Positions 51,863 through 59,760 of a DNA stretch of 64,000 nucleotides are shown piece after piece; position 1 is the stretch's first letter; every line of letters begins with the position of its first letter. Origin of the DNA: Pontibacillus salicampi (GTDB taxonomy: Bacteria; Bacillota; Bacilli; Bacillales; BH030062); contig NZ_JBHLTP010000011.1 of the NCBI RefSeq assembly GCF_042434395.1, forward strand, positions 310,001-374,000. The letters are read 5' to 3'. The translations under genes were made by a program, and so were the position numbers. The notes below the pieces were generated by a model. It was not told the origin of the DNA. It made no database searches and saw only the letters and a list, made by a program, of their open reading frames with translations.

Positions 51863-52867
51863 TTAAGTAGATTCTCTTGGAATAAGCATTGGGTCGAAAC
51901 GGATGTCAATTCCTTCATCCTTTGTTTCTTGCTTTTGAATTTTGCCTAATAAAACAGTTGCTGCCTTTTCTCCCATTTCAAAGGTTGGCTGAGCTATCGT
52001 TGTAATTGGCGGTGAATAGAAGCTCGCAAAGGATACATCATCTATTCCCAATACGGCCAAATCCTCCGGCATCGCTAATCTATGTCCCTTTACATATTTC
52101 AATATTTCAATGAGCGCTAAATCGTTCCCTGCTATCACAGCCTGCGGTGGATTATCTTGCTGGAGCATCTCATGAAGGGTAGACTGTATCGATTCAATTT
52201 CTACGCTTTTTTTGTATTCCTCTCTTATTGGTATGCCGCGATTATTCAAAGCCCGTTCATACCCCTCCAACCGCTCCAGCCTTGGGGTCACATCTCGAAT
52301 GATGGAGGTCGTAATAATACCAATTTGGTCATATCCTTTTTCTACACAATGATCAACCGCTAATTTGGATGACTTGTGATTGTCTAGCATGATAGAGGAA
52401 ACTGGGATTCCATCCACCTTCCTATCCACAAATACAACTGGATAATTCTCATCAATCATATTTTGATACAGCTGCTTATTCCCCCCAGTTGGAAAAATAA
52501 TTAGTCCATCCACTTGCTTAGCACGCAGCATATCAATATACTTCTTTTCCTTCTTAGGCTCATCATCGGCGTTACATATAATCGTGTGGATGTCTACTTC
52601 ATGACATACATCCTCAATGGCACGACTTACTTCTGTGGAGAAATTATGAAGAATATTCGCCACAATCACTCCAATAGTTTTAGTCGACTTCTGCTTTAGG
52701 CTTCTAGCGACTATATTTGGCTGATAGCCTAATTCTTCAATCACCTGCTCTATTCGGTCCCTTGTTTTCTCCCCCATATAATCAAAACGATGGTTCAAAT
52801 ACTGCGAGACCGTACTTCTGGAAACATTTGCTTGCTTTGCTACATCAGAAATCGTAATTTTCTTCAT
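51863..52867 (-). CDS. LacI-family repressor of the sugar-acid operon
   Basis: A 334-residue regulator. The N-terminal HTH reads TISDVAKQANVSRSTVSQYL (residues ~3-22) and the hinge helix NIVARSLK, followed by a periplasmic-binding-protein-like sensor domain. It is the first gene of the operon and three matching operators overlap or follow its promoter, so it represses itself and the genes below. The inducer is probably KDG or another pathway intermediate. GGAGAG precedes the ATG. Confidence 0.92.
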   Translation of the reverse strand: MKKITISDVAKQANVSRSTVSQYLNHRFDYMGEKTRDRIEQVIEELGYQPNIVARSLKQKSTKTIGVIVANILHNFSTEVSRAIEDVCHEVDIHTIICNADDEPKKEKKYIDMLRAKQVDGLIIFPTGGNKQLYQNMIDENYPVVFVDRKVDGIPVSSIMLDNHKSSKLAVDHCVEKGYDQIGIITTSIIRDVTPRLERLEGYERALNNRGIPIREEYKKSVEIESIQSTLHEMLQQDNPPQAVIAGNDLALIEILKYVKGHRLAMPEDLAVLGIDDVSFASFYSPPITTIAQPTFEMGEKAATVLLGKIQKQETKDEGIDIRFDPMLIPREST

Positions 52868-52888
52868 TATGAACTCTCCAAATAGATA

Positions 52889-52908
52889 GAACTAAATCGG
52901 TTTAGTTC
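52889..52908. promoter_or_regulatory. LacI-type operator 1
   Basis: GAACTAAATCGGTTTAGTTC is a near-perfect 20-bp palindrome with a central CG, as LacI-family operators have. It lies 21 bases upstream of the lacI start codon, in the leader. Confidence 0.75.
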
Positions 52909-52932
52909 TTATCAAAAAAATAATAGCGCCCT

Positions 52933-52961
52933 TTACTAAATCGGTTTAGTAAATCGATTTA
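52933..52961. promoter_or_regulatory. LacI-type operators 2 and 3 (overlapping)
   Basis: TTACTAAATCGGTTTAGTAA (52933-52952) has the same core as operator 1. A third palindrome TAAATCGATTTA (52950-52961) overlaps it and covers the expected transcription start, just below the -10. Two or three bound dimers could loop with operator 1. Confidence 0.75.
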
Positions 52962-52966
52962 GCATC

Positions 52967-52995
52967 ATTATAGATGGTATGAAAGCGTTTTACAA
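52967..52995 (-). promoter_or_regulatory. Sigma-A promoter of the lacI-kdgK-hxlAB-eda-TRAP operon
   Basis: On the minus strand TTGTAA (52995-52990) and TATAAT (52972-52967) are 17 bases apart. The spacer and -35 overlap a cre-like sequence (ATGAAAGCGTTTTACA on the plus strand, one base longer than the consensus), so carbon catabolite repression is plausible. Confidence 0.8.
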
Positions 52996-53024
52996 CCCTA
53001 TCATCTAAAAAAGTTTACAAAATT

Positions 53025-53055
53025 TAAAAAACTACCTGGCCAAAGCCAGATAGTT
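53025..53055 (-). terminator. Intrinsic terminator of the Gfo/Idh gene
   Basis: On the minus strand AACTATCTGGC-tttg-GCCAGGTAGTT (one mismatch pair) is followed by TTTTTAAATTTT. Confidence 0.82.
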
Positions 53056-53060
53056 ATCGA

Positions 53061-54038
53061 TTATTTATAATAATCAGCTAAAATCTTTTCCATTATCTTA
53101 TTAGTACGAAGAGCCGTATCTCCTGTACTTGGACAATTTCCTCTGCCATATAAGGCTTCCACCATTTTTTGAATAAATGGCTGCTGGATATGTTTTGGGC
53201 GTTCCACGATAAACTGCTCTTCCCCATTCTTTGTATAGAGGATTACCGGTTTTTCACGGAAGGAAGAAAAAACGATTTCCCCTTTCGTTCCCACAATCTT
53301 ATTCCAATCATCCTCTCGGTAAGCAGCAAAATTCCATAAACCAGTACCGATTACTCCAGAAGCAAACGTATAGCTACAGCTTACTGCGTCTTCAGCTCGA
53401 TAAGCGCCAGCCTGATTAACAGCTAATCCTTTAACCTCTTCGATGGGACCAAGTAAATAATCTAGTAAATCTAATGTATGGGAAGCCATATCAAAGAAAA
53501 TACCCCCACCGCTTACCTCAGGTCTAACTCTCCACGGCTGCTCCTCCCCATTCTCCATGGGAAGTAACGGCGTGGATTGTTCTGTGATTACATATCGTAC
53601 TTCCCCTATATACCCTTCTTCTATTAGATCCTTTACCTTTAAAAAACGTGGTAATGCTCGACGATAATATGCTACATACAAAGGAACACCAAGACCCTTA
53701 CAGTAATCGTTCATCTCTGTAGCTTCCTGTAGGTTTAACGCCATGGGTTTTTCCACATATACAGGTTTCAAAGCTCTAGCAGCCATCATTACATATTCCT
53801 TGTGAGAGGAAGGCGGCGTTGCTACGTAGATAGCCGTTACCTCTGGATCCTCTATAAGCGCTTCCGCATCATCATACCACTTCGGAACTCCATGACGCTT
53901 TGCATAATCCTTAGCCAATTCTCCGTTTCGACGCATAACTGCCACTAAAGAAGAGCCTTCGACTAATTGTAAAGCCGGGCCGCTTTTCACTTCCGTTACA
54001 TCACCACACCCAATAATTCCCCACTGTACCTTGTCCAT
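53061..54038 (-). CDS. Gfo/Idh/MocA-family oxidoreductase
   Basis: A 325-residue NAD(P)-dependent dehydrogenase starting MDKVQWGIIGCGDVTE behind AAGGAGG; the longer frame adds 13 residues. The Rossmann GxGxxx motif is IIGCGDV, and YVEKPMALN carries the catalytic Lys of the EKP motif. GGGIFFDMASHTLDLLDYLLG holds the conserved His. Such enzymes oxidise inositols, glucose or other sugars. It has its own terminator and sits upstream of the sugar-acid operon; no LacI-type operator is seen before it, so co-regulation is not supported. Confidence 0.87.
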   Translation of the reverse strand: MDKVQWGIIGCGDVTEVKSGPALQLVEGSSLVAVMRRNGELAKDYAKRHGVPKWYDDAEALIEDPEVTAIYVATPPSSHKEYVMMAARALKPVYVEKPMALNLQEATEMNDYCKGLGVPLYVAYYRRALPRFLKVKDLIEEGYIGEVRYVITEQSTPLLPMENGEEQPWRVRPEVSGGGIFFDMASHTLDLLDYLLGPIEEVKGLAVNQAGAYRAEDAVSCSYTFASGVIGTGLWNFAAYREDDWNKIVGTKGEIVFSSFREKPVILYTKNGEEQFIVERPKHIQQPFIQKMVEALYGRGNCPSTGDTALRTNKIMEKILADYYK

Positions 54039-54370
54039 CCTATTCCTCCTTCTATGTATCGCATGTAATATGCACAAACATGCATAGATGATAAGCTACT
54101 AACATTTCTTCACCTAACGCATAGCTAAAATCATCTGTAATTCGGTTTGCATATTGGTTTAAAATGGCTCTGCCTTAAATTAGTTGACTCACATCTATGT
54201 AATCCTTCACATGTTAACATCACATGATGTGGGGCATCTCCCATATAAGTAAACGAAATTTCCCAATCTCCGAATCAACCCTTCCACGGTTTTCCCATTA
54301 TGTCTATGTAAATTACTATAATAATAGATAGGTGTTTGAGCAGCGGACAAGAGTTAATAACTAATATGCC
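54039..54370. other. Non-coding gap
   Basis: This ~330-base AT-rich interval carries no credible gene. It contains ACATCACATGATGT (a small palindrome near 54218) and must hold the promoter of the Gfo/Idh gene, but no clear -35/-10 pair was recognised. Confidence 0.4.
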
Positions 54371-54697
54371 CTATTTATCTTCTACATCTATGAGAAGGAT
54401 TCGATTATCAAAAGCACCCCTGCTCCTTGCTTTTTCCAGTCTCTTCTCATTTACTTCTTCTATAGAAGAGTCGTGTTGGGCAGCTAAGGCATGGATGATT
54501 TCCAGAATGTCTCCCAGTTCTTCTACAGCTTCCCTATTTGTTTTGGTATCTGAATATTCCGTCACTTCTTCTTGCAGCTTTCTCTTTAACGCTTCTACAT
54601 ACGCTTCCTCGATAAGCACTTTTGTCTTATATGATTTTCCCGATTGCTCGATTATCTCAGGGATGTAATCCCGAACCAGTTTATTGTACACAGGCAT
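54371..54697 (-). CDS. Phosphoribosyl-ATP pyrophosphohydrolase/MazG-like protein
   Basis: A 108-residue all-alpha NTP-pyrophosphatase. It begins MPVYNKLVRDYIPEII and has KLQEEVTEY and EAVEELGDILEIIHALA, giving the EExxE-12-28-ExxD metal-binding pattern. This stand-alone form is not in a his operon, so a house-cleaning nucleotide hydrolase is likelier than histidine biosynthesis. It follows the histidine kinase gene by 18 bases on the same strand. Confidence 0.85.
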   Translation of the reverse strand: MPVYNKLVRDYIPEIIEQSGKSYKTKVLIEEAYVEALKRKLQEEVTEYSDTKTNREAVEELGDILEIIHALAAQHDSSIEEVNEKRLEKARSRGAFDNRILLIDVEDK

Positions 54698-54715
54698 AGC
54701 GGCTTCTTATCTCCT

Positions 54716-56302
54716 TTACAATTGTAGCTGCATTACAGTTCCTTTTCCTTTTTCCGATTCTACAGTAATCTCCCCATCATGGGCTTTTACAATGTCAAAG
54801 CAAATTGGTAATCCCATCCCTAACCCATTTTCTTTAGAGGTAAAGAAAGGTGTACCAAGGCTGTCTATCTCCTCCTGTGTCATCCCTACCCCTTCATCCT
54901 CGATGGTGATAGTGACTTTCTCATTAATGCCCTCGCCTTTAGCTTGAATATAGATATTTCCACCCTCTGGCATTGCTTCAAAGGCATTTTTAATAAAATT
55001 AATGAGAACCTGTTTTATCTTTGCTTGATCTATCTCCAGATTTATCTCTTCCTGTGAAGGGATGAAGTGAATTTTAACATCCTGTAATTGGGCATTGCTT
55101 TTCATTAGCTCGACTGTATTGTAGATAAGCTTGTTAATATCACATCCTGCTTTGTGTATGTCGTTCGGTTTCCCTAGTAGAACGAATTGATTTACTAAGC
55201 TTTCCATCCGTTCCAGCTCATCTGTAATAATCTCTAAGTACTTATTTTGGTGATTGTTTTCCTTTAACAGCTGGGTTAAACCAATTATCGACGTAAGCGG
55301 GTTGCGAATTTCATGTGCTAATCCAGCACCAAATCTTCCTAATGTGGATAATTTCTCAGACTCAATGAGCTGCTGTTGAAGCTCATAGTAATTCGTCATA
55401 TCTCGAAACTGCGCGAAGGTCCCAATGATAGATTCCCCATCAAAAAGAGGCAGTACGTCTAATAAACATATCTTTTCTCGATTTTGATGAATTACAGGTA
55501 TGGTGATTTCCACATTTTCAATCTTCTCCCCAGAGGAAAGGACTTCCTTTATGTATTCCCCTATAAAGCAAATTCGCTTCTTCCCTTCAGCCATCAACCG
55601 CTTCATATCCAACTCGGTAATTTTCTCCAAGGAAGCATTGTATTCCTTAATCGCACCATGCTGATCCGTCATAACAATACCAAGGGGAGTGGAGTTAATC
55701 ATCACTTGATTTAATAGTTTAAGTTTTTTATTCTTCTCTTGTAAAAGTAGTTCCCTTTCAATGGAATCCACTGCTGAGGATAACAGCCCTAAATGAAAAT
55801 TATTCGCATATTCCACTAAGGTCATAATGGAAACAGTGCCTGACAAACGGTTATCTTCAGAATAACTGAAAGGTGCTGTATAGCAAGCCACCCCGTGCAG
55901 ACAATGCTGAAAATGATCAGGACCTACTAGGGCAATCGCCTCTTCATGCTTCAAAGCCATTGAAATGGAGTTAGTCCCTACCTGTGCCTCATCAAATTTA
56001 ACGCCCGGAATGATGCCAAGAGAGTCAACCATCTCCATAATACTTGGATCACCATATATTTCTATCACGTGGCCCTCATTATCAGAGGTCACCACAAGTG
56101 TAGGAGTCCCATCCATGTAATAAATCACTTTTTGCATAAAATGCTGTATGACATGTAAAGCATTCTCTAACGATTCCTTTCGCTCCTGAACCTCCTGCTT
56201 GGAAAGCTCCACATTTAATACAGGAATTGTGGCAGGGTCCAACTTATAAACTTGTTCACAATCTTTTCTTGATTGTTTGATATATGAGTTAAAATCTATC
56301 AT
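54716..56302 (-). CDS. Sensor histidine kinase with AcoR-type GAF and PAS domains
   Basis: A 528-residue soluble kinase with no membrane span. An N-terminal GAF-like domain (~60-165) contains DEAQVGTNSISMALKH and PDHFQHCLHGVACYTAPF, wording usually found in the sensory domain of AcoR-type sigma-54 activators. A PAS domain (~195-305) follows, then HisKA with H330 in LAHEIRNPLTSIIGL, and HATPase with NFIKNAFEAMPEGG, DEGVGM and GLGMGLPI. No response regulator is adjacent, so it is an orphan, as sporulation kinases (KinA-E) are. The Spo0E-type gene 290 bases away, divergent, would fit input into the Spo0A phosphorelay, but this is inference. Confidence 0.88.
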   Translation of the reverse strand: MIDFNSYIKQSRKDCEQVYKLDPATIPVLNVELSKQEVQERKESLENALHVIQHFMQKVIYYMDGTPTLVVTSDNEGHVIEIYGDPSIMEMVDSLGIIPGVKFDEAQVGTNSISMALKHEEAIALVGPDHFQHCLHGVACYTAPFSYSEDNRLSGTVSIMTLVEYANNFHLGLLSSAVDSIERELLLQEKNKKLKLLNQVMINSTPLGIVMTDQHGAIKEYNASLEKITELDMKRLMAEGKKRICFIGEYIKEVLSSGEKIENVEITIPVIHQNREKICLLDVLPLFDGESIIGTFAQFRDMTNYYELQQQLIESEKLSTLGRFGAGLAHEIRNPLTSIIGLTQLLKENNHQNKYLEIITDELERMESLVNQFVLLGKPNDIHKAGCDINKLIYNTVELMKSNAQLQDVKIHFIPSQEEINLEIDQAKIKQVLINFIKNAFEAMPEGGNIYIQAKGEGINEKVTITIEDEGVGMTQEEIDSLGTPFFTSKENGLGMGLPICFDIVKAHDGEITVESEKGKGTVMQLQL

Positions 56303-56591
56303 GTATATCCTCCCAAGCTACCTCACTGACATGAGCTTGTAATATGTATGTAATAATAGATTACCATATTTAGTCTGTAATACCTATTCAAAAAATGTAT
56401 TTCACATATTACTATAAGTGGTGTTGTATATACAAGATAAAGCAAGTATAGTTGCGTAGTTTCTCATTTATCGTTCCCAAAATAATCCTTTTATGCTATA
56501 ATCCTATTAGAAAAGTATGGAAAGACACAGCTTAGTATGACTTCTACAGGTCTGACATCTTACCTATTAAATCTTTGAGGAGATATTTAAT

Positions 56592-56786
56592 ATGAATACC
56601 ATGAACTTAATAGATGAAAAGACGTCCACAGAAGAAATAAGGAACCGAATTACAAACCTTCGCTCTATGATGATTGAAGTTGGCTCCATTTATGGGCTTG
56701 ATCACAATAAGACCATTGCTATTAGTCAAAAGCTTGATGTATATATAATGGAAATACAAAAACGAAATTCGTATGATTTCGCATAA
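56592..56786 (+). CDS. Spo0E-like aspartyl-phosphate phosphatase
   Basis: A 64-residue protein with the Spo0E signature SQKLD (S45-D49) in a helical hairpin, preceded by the first helix RNRITNLRSMMIEVGS. Spo0E-type proteins dephosphorylate Spo0A~P and delay sporulation. GAGGAG precedes the ATG and a strong terminator follows. Several paralogues occur in Bacillus, so no specific symbol is given. Confidence 0.9.
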   Translation: MNTMNLIDEKTSTEEIRNRITNLRSMMIEVGSIYGLDHNKTIAISQKLDVYIMEIQKRNSYDFA

Positions 56787-56802
56787 ATGAATATAGATAG
56801 AG

Positions 56803-56846
56803 TTAAGCCCGGTAGCTTCCTTGCTATGGGGCTTAATTTGTTTTTT
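56803..56846 (+). terminator. Intrinsic terminator of the spo0E-like gene
   Basis: TTAAGCCC/GGGCTTAA with an inner GTAGC/GCTAT pairing is followed by TTTGTTTTTT. Confidence 0.8.
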
Positions 56847-56942
56847 GGTTGAATCGCTCATCCGCACATCCATTATTTATCCGCTTAGCTGTCACCAACA
56901 TCTCTCTTCTTTTTTACACTATAGAAAGGAGGTGGAAACGTA

Positions 56943-57449
56943 GTGGGCAAAGCATTTATAGGTGCATGGATTCAGGCAATTGGTACGGTCATATCTGCCA
57001 TAGGTAATACTCCCTCTAATAAAATCCCTTCTTCCTTAGCAACGGATTTAGACATAATTGGAAACGTGCTCCAGGCAACCGGAAACGGACTAGCAGCGGA
57101 CACAGAAGAGGATTTATCCTTAAATAAAGTCGGCAGCCAGATTCAGGCAGCCGGGAACTCCACTGTCCTCATCGGCCTGCTCTTTCCACTCTCCTCCAAA
57201 GGGAAAATCATATTAAATAACCAAGGGAACTTATTGCAAGCCCTCGGAAGCAGTGCAGCTCTTGGGGATGATACAGAGGTATTCGCTATCCTTGGCAACC
57301 TCCTGCAAGCTATTGGTAACAGCATGCAAGCAATAGCTGGCGGGCAGGAATTAAGAGGTAGAAACGCAGACGAACTTAACGCAATCGGCAACTGGATTCA
57401 AGCTATTGGTGCTATACTGTCTGCACTTGCTGTGGAGGAAGACGCGTAA
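56943..57449 (+). CDS. Repetitive GN-x-LQA-x-GN protein (DUF6944-like)
   Basis: A 168-residue protein starting at GTG 56943 behind AAAGGAGGTGG. It is built from imperfect repeats of about 20-35 residues around (W/L)(I/L)QAIGN: AWIQAIGTVISAIGN, NVLQATGN, SQIQAAGN, NLLQALGS, NLLQAIGNSMQAIAG, NWIQAIGAILSA. No signal peptide is present; the repeats look amphipathic and could bind or line a membrane or spore layer. I recall similar repetitive Bacillus proteins under the DUF6944 label, of unknown function. Confidence 0.8.
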   Translation: MGKAFIGAWIQAIGTVISAIGNTPSNKIPSSLATDLDIIGNVLQATGNGLAADTEEDLSLNKVGSQIQAAGNSTVLIGLLFPLSSKGKIILNNQGNLLQALGSSAALGDDTEVFAILGNLLQAIGNSMQAIAGGQELRGRNADELNAIGNWIQAIGAILSALAVEEDA

Positions 57450-57491
57450 TAAATATAAGAGGTTTGGTTGTATGATCTATTGCGCGTGCCT

Positions 57492-58181
57492 TTATATGTT
57501 CTTCTTAATAAATTCTATAGCTTGTTCAATATGGTTGTACATTAGGTCCCTGGCATTTTCCGGATTACGATTTAATATAGCCTCACAAATATGGATATGC
57601 TCTTTAGAATTGTCTTGTAAGTTTACTTGATTGTATATAAGAAAATCACGTTGAATACTAAGCTCCTCTGTAAGAGATGTTAACAGCTTCACAGCAAATT
57701 TATTTTGTGCGATTTCAGCTATCAACATATGAAAGTCAAATCCTTTTTCTTTTACTTGCTCTTCCTCCGCATCCTTGTTTTCAATATTATGTATAAAATC
57801 GCGGAGGCGTTCTTTGTCCTTTTCATTTGCACGCTTGGAAGCAAGAAAAGCTAATTGAGGTTCAATAATCATCCGCAGCTCCATCAATTCTATAATTGAG
57901 GAACCATCACTTATTAGATTAATGAGTTCCGTGTTATGAATCTTCCTTAATGCATCCTCACTAATTTTCGTACCTGCTCCAGCCCGTGACTCAATGACCC
58001 CCAAAATTTGAAGTGATTTCAACCCTTCTCTTACGCTATTTCGACTTACTTCAAACGTTCTGCACAATTCCTCTTCTCCAGGTACTTTGGCTCCTGGCTC
58101 CCAATTACCCGATTTAATTTGATTTATTACTTCATGAACCACAATTTGATATAGTGGCTGATTCTTTAATGGCTTCAGCAT
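57492..58181 (-). CDS. GntR/FadR-family transcriptional regulator
   Basis: A 229-residue regulator. The N-terminal winged HTH includes KVPGEEELCRTFEVSRNSVREGLKSLQ in shortened form, with the recognition helix at ~residues 40-60. The C-terminal FCD domain (~75-225) has the metal-binding Asp/His residues in FDFHMLIAEIA and HIHICEAI. It lies directly downstream of the symporter gene on the same strand, behind that operon's terminator. A perfect operator fitting the FadR-type consensus TNGTNNNACNA lies ahead of the opine dehydrogenase gene, so it most likely represses that operon. Confidence 0.88.
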   Translation of the reverse strand: MLKPLKNQPLYQIVVHEVINQIKSGNWEPGAKVPGEEELCRTFEVSRNSVREGLKSLQILGVIESRAGAGTKISEDALRKIHNTELINLISDGSSIIELMELRMIIEPQLAFLASKRANEKDKERLRDFIHNIENKDAEEEQVKEKGFDFHMLIAEIAQNKFAVKLLTSLTEELSIQRDFLIYNQVNLQDNSKEHIHICEAILNRNPENARDLMYNHIEQAIEFIKKNI

Positions 58182-58287
58182 ACATATTCCCTTCCCCTCT
58201 AAATAGACGGCTTGTAATTACATTATAAAGGATAGGCAAGAAATGTAGAAATATTATATAAAATTCAGACAATTAATGTTGTAGACG

Positions 58288-58324
58288 AAAATTGTCGATT
58301 AGTGGATCACTAACCGACAATTTT
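58288..58324 (-). terminator. Intrinsic terminator of the opine-dehydrogenase operon
   Basis: AAAATTGTCG pairs with CGACAATTTT and continues inward as ATTAGTG/CACTAAC (one mismatch), giving a ~17-bp stem with a 3-base loop. Confidence 0.8.
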
Positions 58325-58329
58325 ATCTG

Positions 58330-59760
58330 CTATACTTGCATCTTTTCATTTGGCTTTTCATTCGTTAAAGTTGTTCTAGGTTTAGTCAAGAAGCTAACCG
58401 TTACCATTGCAATGAAAGATGCTGCAAGTCCTGTGCCAATAGCAGGAATCATGAATATATCGGCTATTGTAGTACTTAACGACTGGATAAGGGCAGTTGA
58501 TACACCTGCAATCATCCCTGCTATAGCACCTTCTTTCGTCATCCGCGACCAATAATGACCTAAGAACAGTGGAAATAATAGTCCTGATGTGGTTAACGTG
58601 TAGCCAAGGACCAGAACACCAAGAACAGAAGGCATATAAATACCAATAACAACACCCAGCACTCCTAAAACAGAGATGGTATATTTAGTAAATGTTAAAA
58701 TCTCTTTATCCGTTGCACCCGGATTAATAATAACTTGATAGAAATCACGTGTAATACTTGTCGTCGCTGAATGTATTGCGGAGTCTGCCGTAGAAATGAC
58801 AGCCGCTACTATTGCTCCTAGCATTATAGCCCCTATTGCTGTTGGTAACAAATTCGTTAAAGCCCAAGGAATAACCATTTCCCCATCAGCAATATTTGGG
58901 TTGATGGTATATAACGCCATACCAAGCAGTGATGCCCATACTCCTGCTATCACACAGGCCATGGCTGAGTACAATAGCCCTCTTCTGGCTGCTGATGTGG
59001 ATTTGGCAGAATAAATTCTCTGGTGGAGTACCTGTATGACCAGATGCCCTGGCAACACCGCGAGCACCCAGCCCCAAACTACTTTTTCTCCTGGAGCTGT
59101 AAAGGTTAAGTTCTCAGGAGGGACACTGTTAAAGATTTCCCCAAACCCTCCAGCTTGTATAATGGCAAATGGGAAAATAATAAAAATTCCTATGAACATC
59201 AGGACAAATTGTGCAACATCTGTATATGCAACAGCGATAATCCCTCCACTCATCGTGTAGATTACCACGATGGCGGCCGCAATAACTATCCCCCAATTCA
59301 AAGGGATACCAGTTAATACGTTAATGATCTTCCCTGCTGCTATAGGCTGTGACACCCACCATCCCAAACTAACTAGGATGGAAACAATGGAGGTAATGGA
59401 TCGAAGTGATTTACTTTCTCCATATGTATGACACATCCAATCAGCTGTAGTAAAAAAATTTTGTTCACGTAACCACTTAGCGACAAGAACTGCTAGTAAT
59501 ACTAAGCCTAAAGAGACCGCTACCCCTACATAGATAAATTCCGCAAAACCATATTGATACCCAAGACCTACATGGGCAATCATCAAACCTCCACCAAAAA
59601 CAGAGGCAATTTGGGTGGCAGTTGTCGTAAAAGTACTAAACTTCCTACCACCGACATAAAAATCCTCTGCAGTCTTTTGTTTTTTGGAGGCAAGGAACCC
59701 AACCAGTAACATCACTACTAGGAACGTAAATAACGAAACGATATAGAGTACATTATCCAT
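58330..59760 (-). CDS. Sodium:solute symporter (SSS family)
   Basis: A 476-residue importer with about thirteen spans, starting MDNVLYIVSLFTFL. The ATG at 59760 is nine bases from AGGAGG and overlaps the previous gene by eight bases; an ATG six bases earlier is too close. EDFYVGGRKFSTFTTTATQIASVFGG and STADSAIHSATTSITRDF are SSS landmarks for sodium and substrate binding. As third gene after an opine dehydrogenase and an enolase-superfamily enzyme it probably imports their substrate. Confidence 0.9.
   Translation of the reverse strand: MDNVLYIVSLFTFLVVMLLVGFLASKKQKTAEDFYVGGRKFSTFTTTATQIASVFGGGLMIAHVGLGYQYGFAEFIYVGVAVSLGLVLLAVLVAKWLREQNFFTTADWMCHTYGESKSLRSITSIVSILVSLGWWVSQPIAAGKIINVLTGIPLNWGIVIAAAIVVIYTMSGGIIAVAYTDVAQFVLMFIGIFIIFPFAIIQAGGFGEIFNSVPPENLTFTAPGEKVVWGWVLAVLPGHLVIQVLHQRIYSAKSTSAARRGLLYSAMACVIAGVWASLLGMALYTINPNIADGEMVIPWALTNLLPTAIGAIMLGAIVAAVISTADSAIHSATTSITRDFYQVIINPGATDKEILTFTKYTISVLGVLGVVIGIYMPSVLGVLVLGYTLTTSGLLFPLFLGHYWSRMTKEGAIAGMIAGVSTALIQSLSTTIADIFMIPAIGTGLAASFIAMVTVSFLTKPRTTLTNEKPNEKMQV

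Noticed and set aside
58182..58287. Second FadR-type operator ahead of the GntR gene
   Set aside because: TGTAATTACA is a palindrome but lacks the TNGTNNNACNA spacing of the operator found before the opine dehydrogenase gene.
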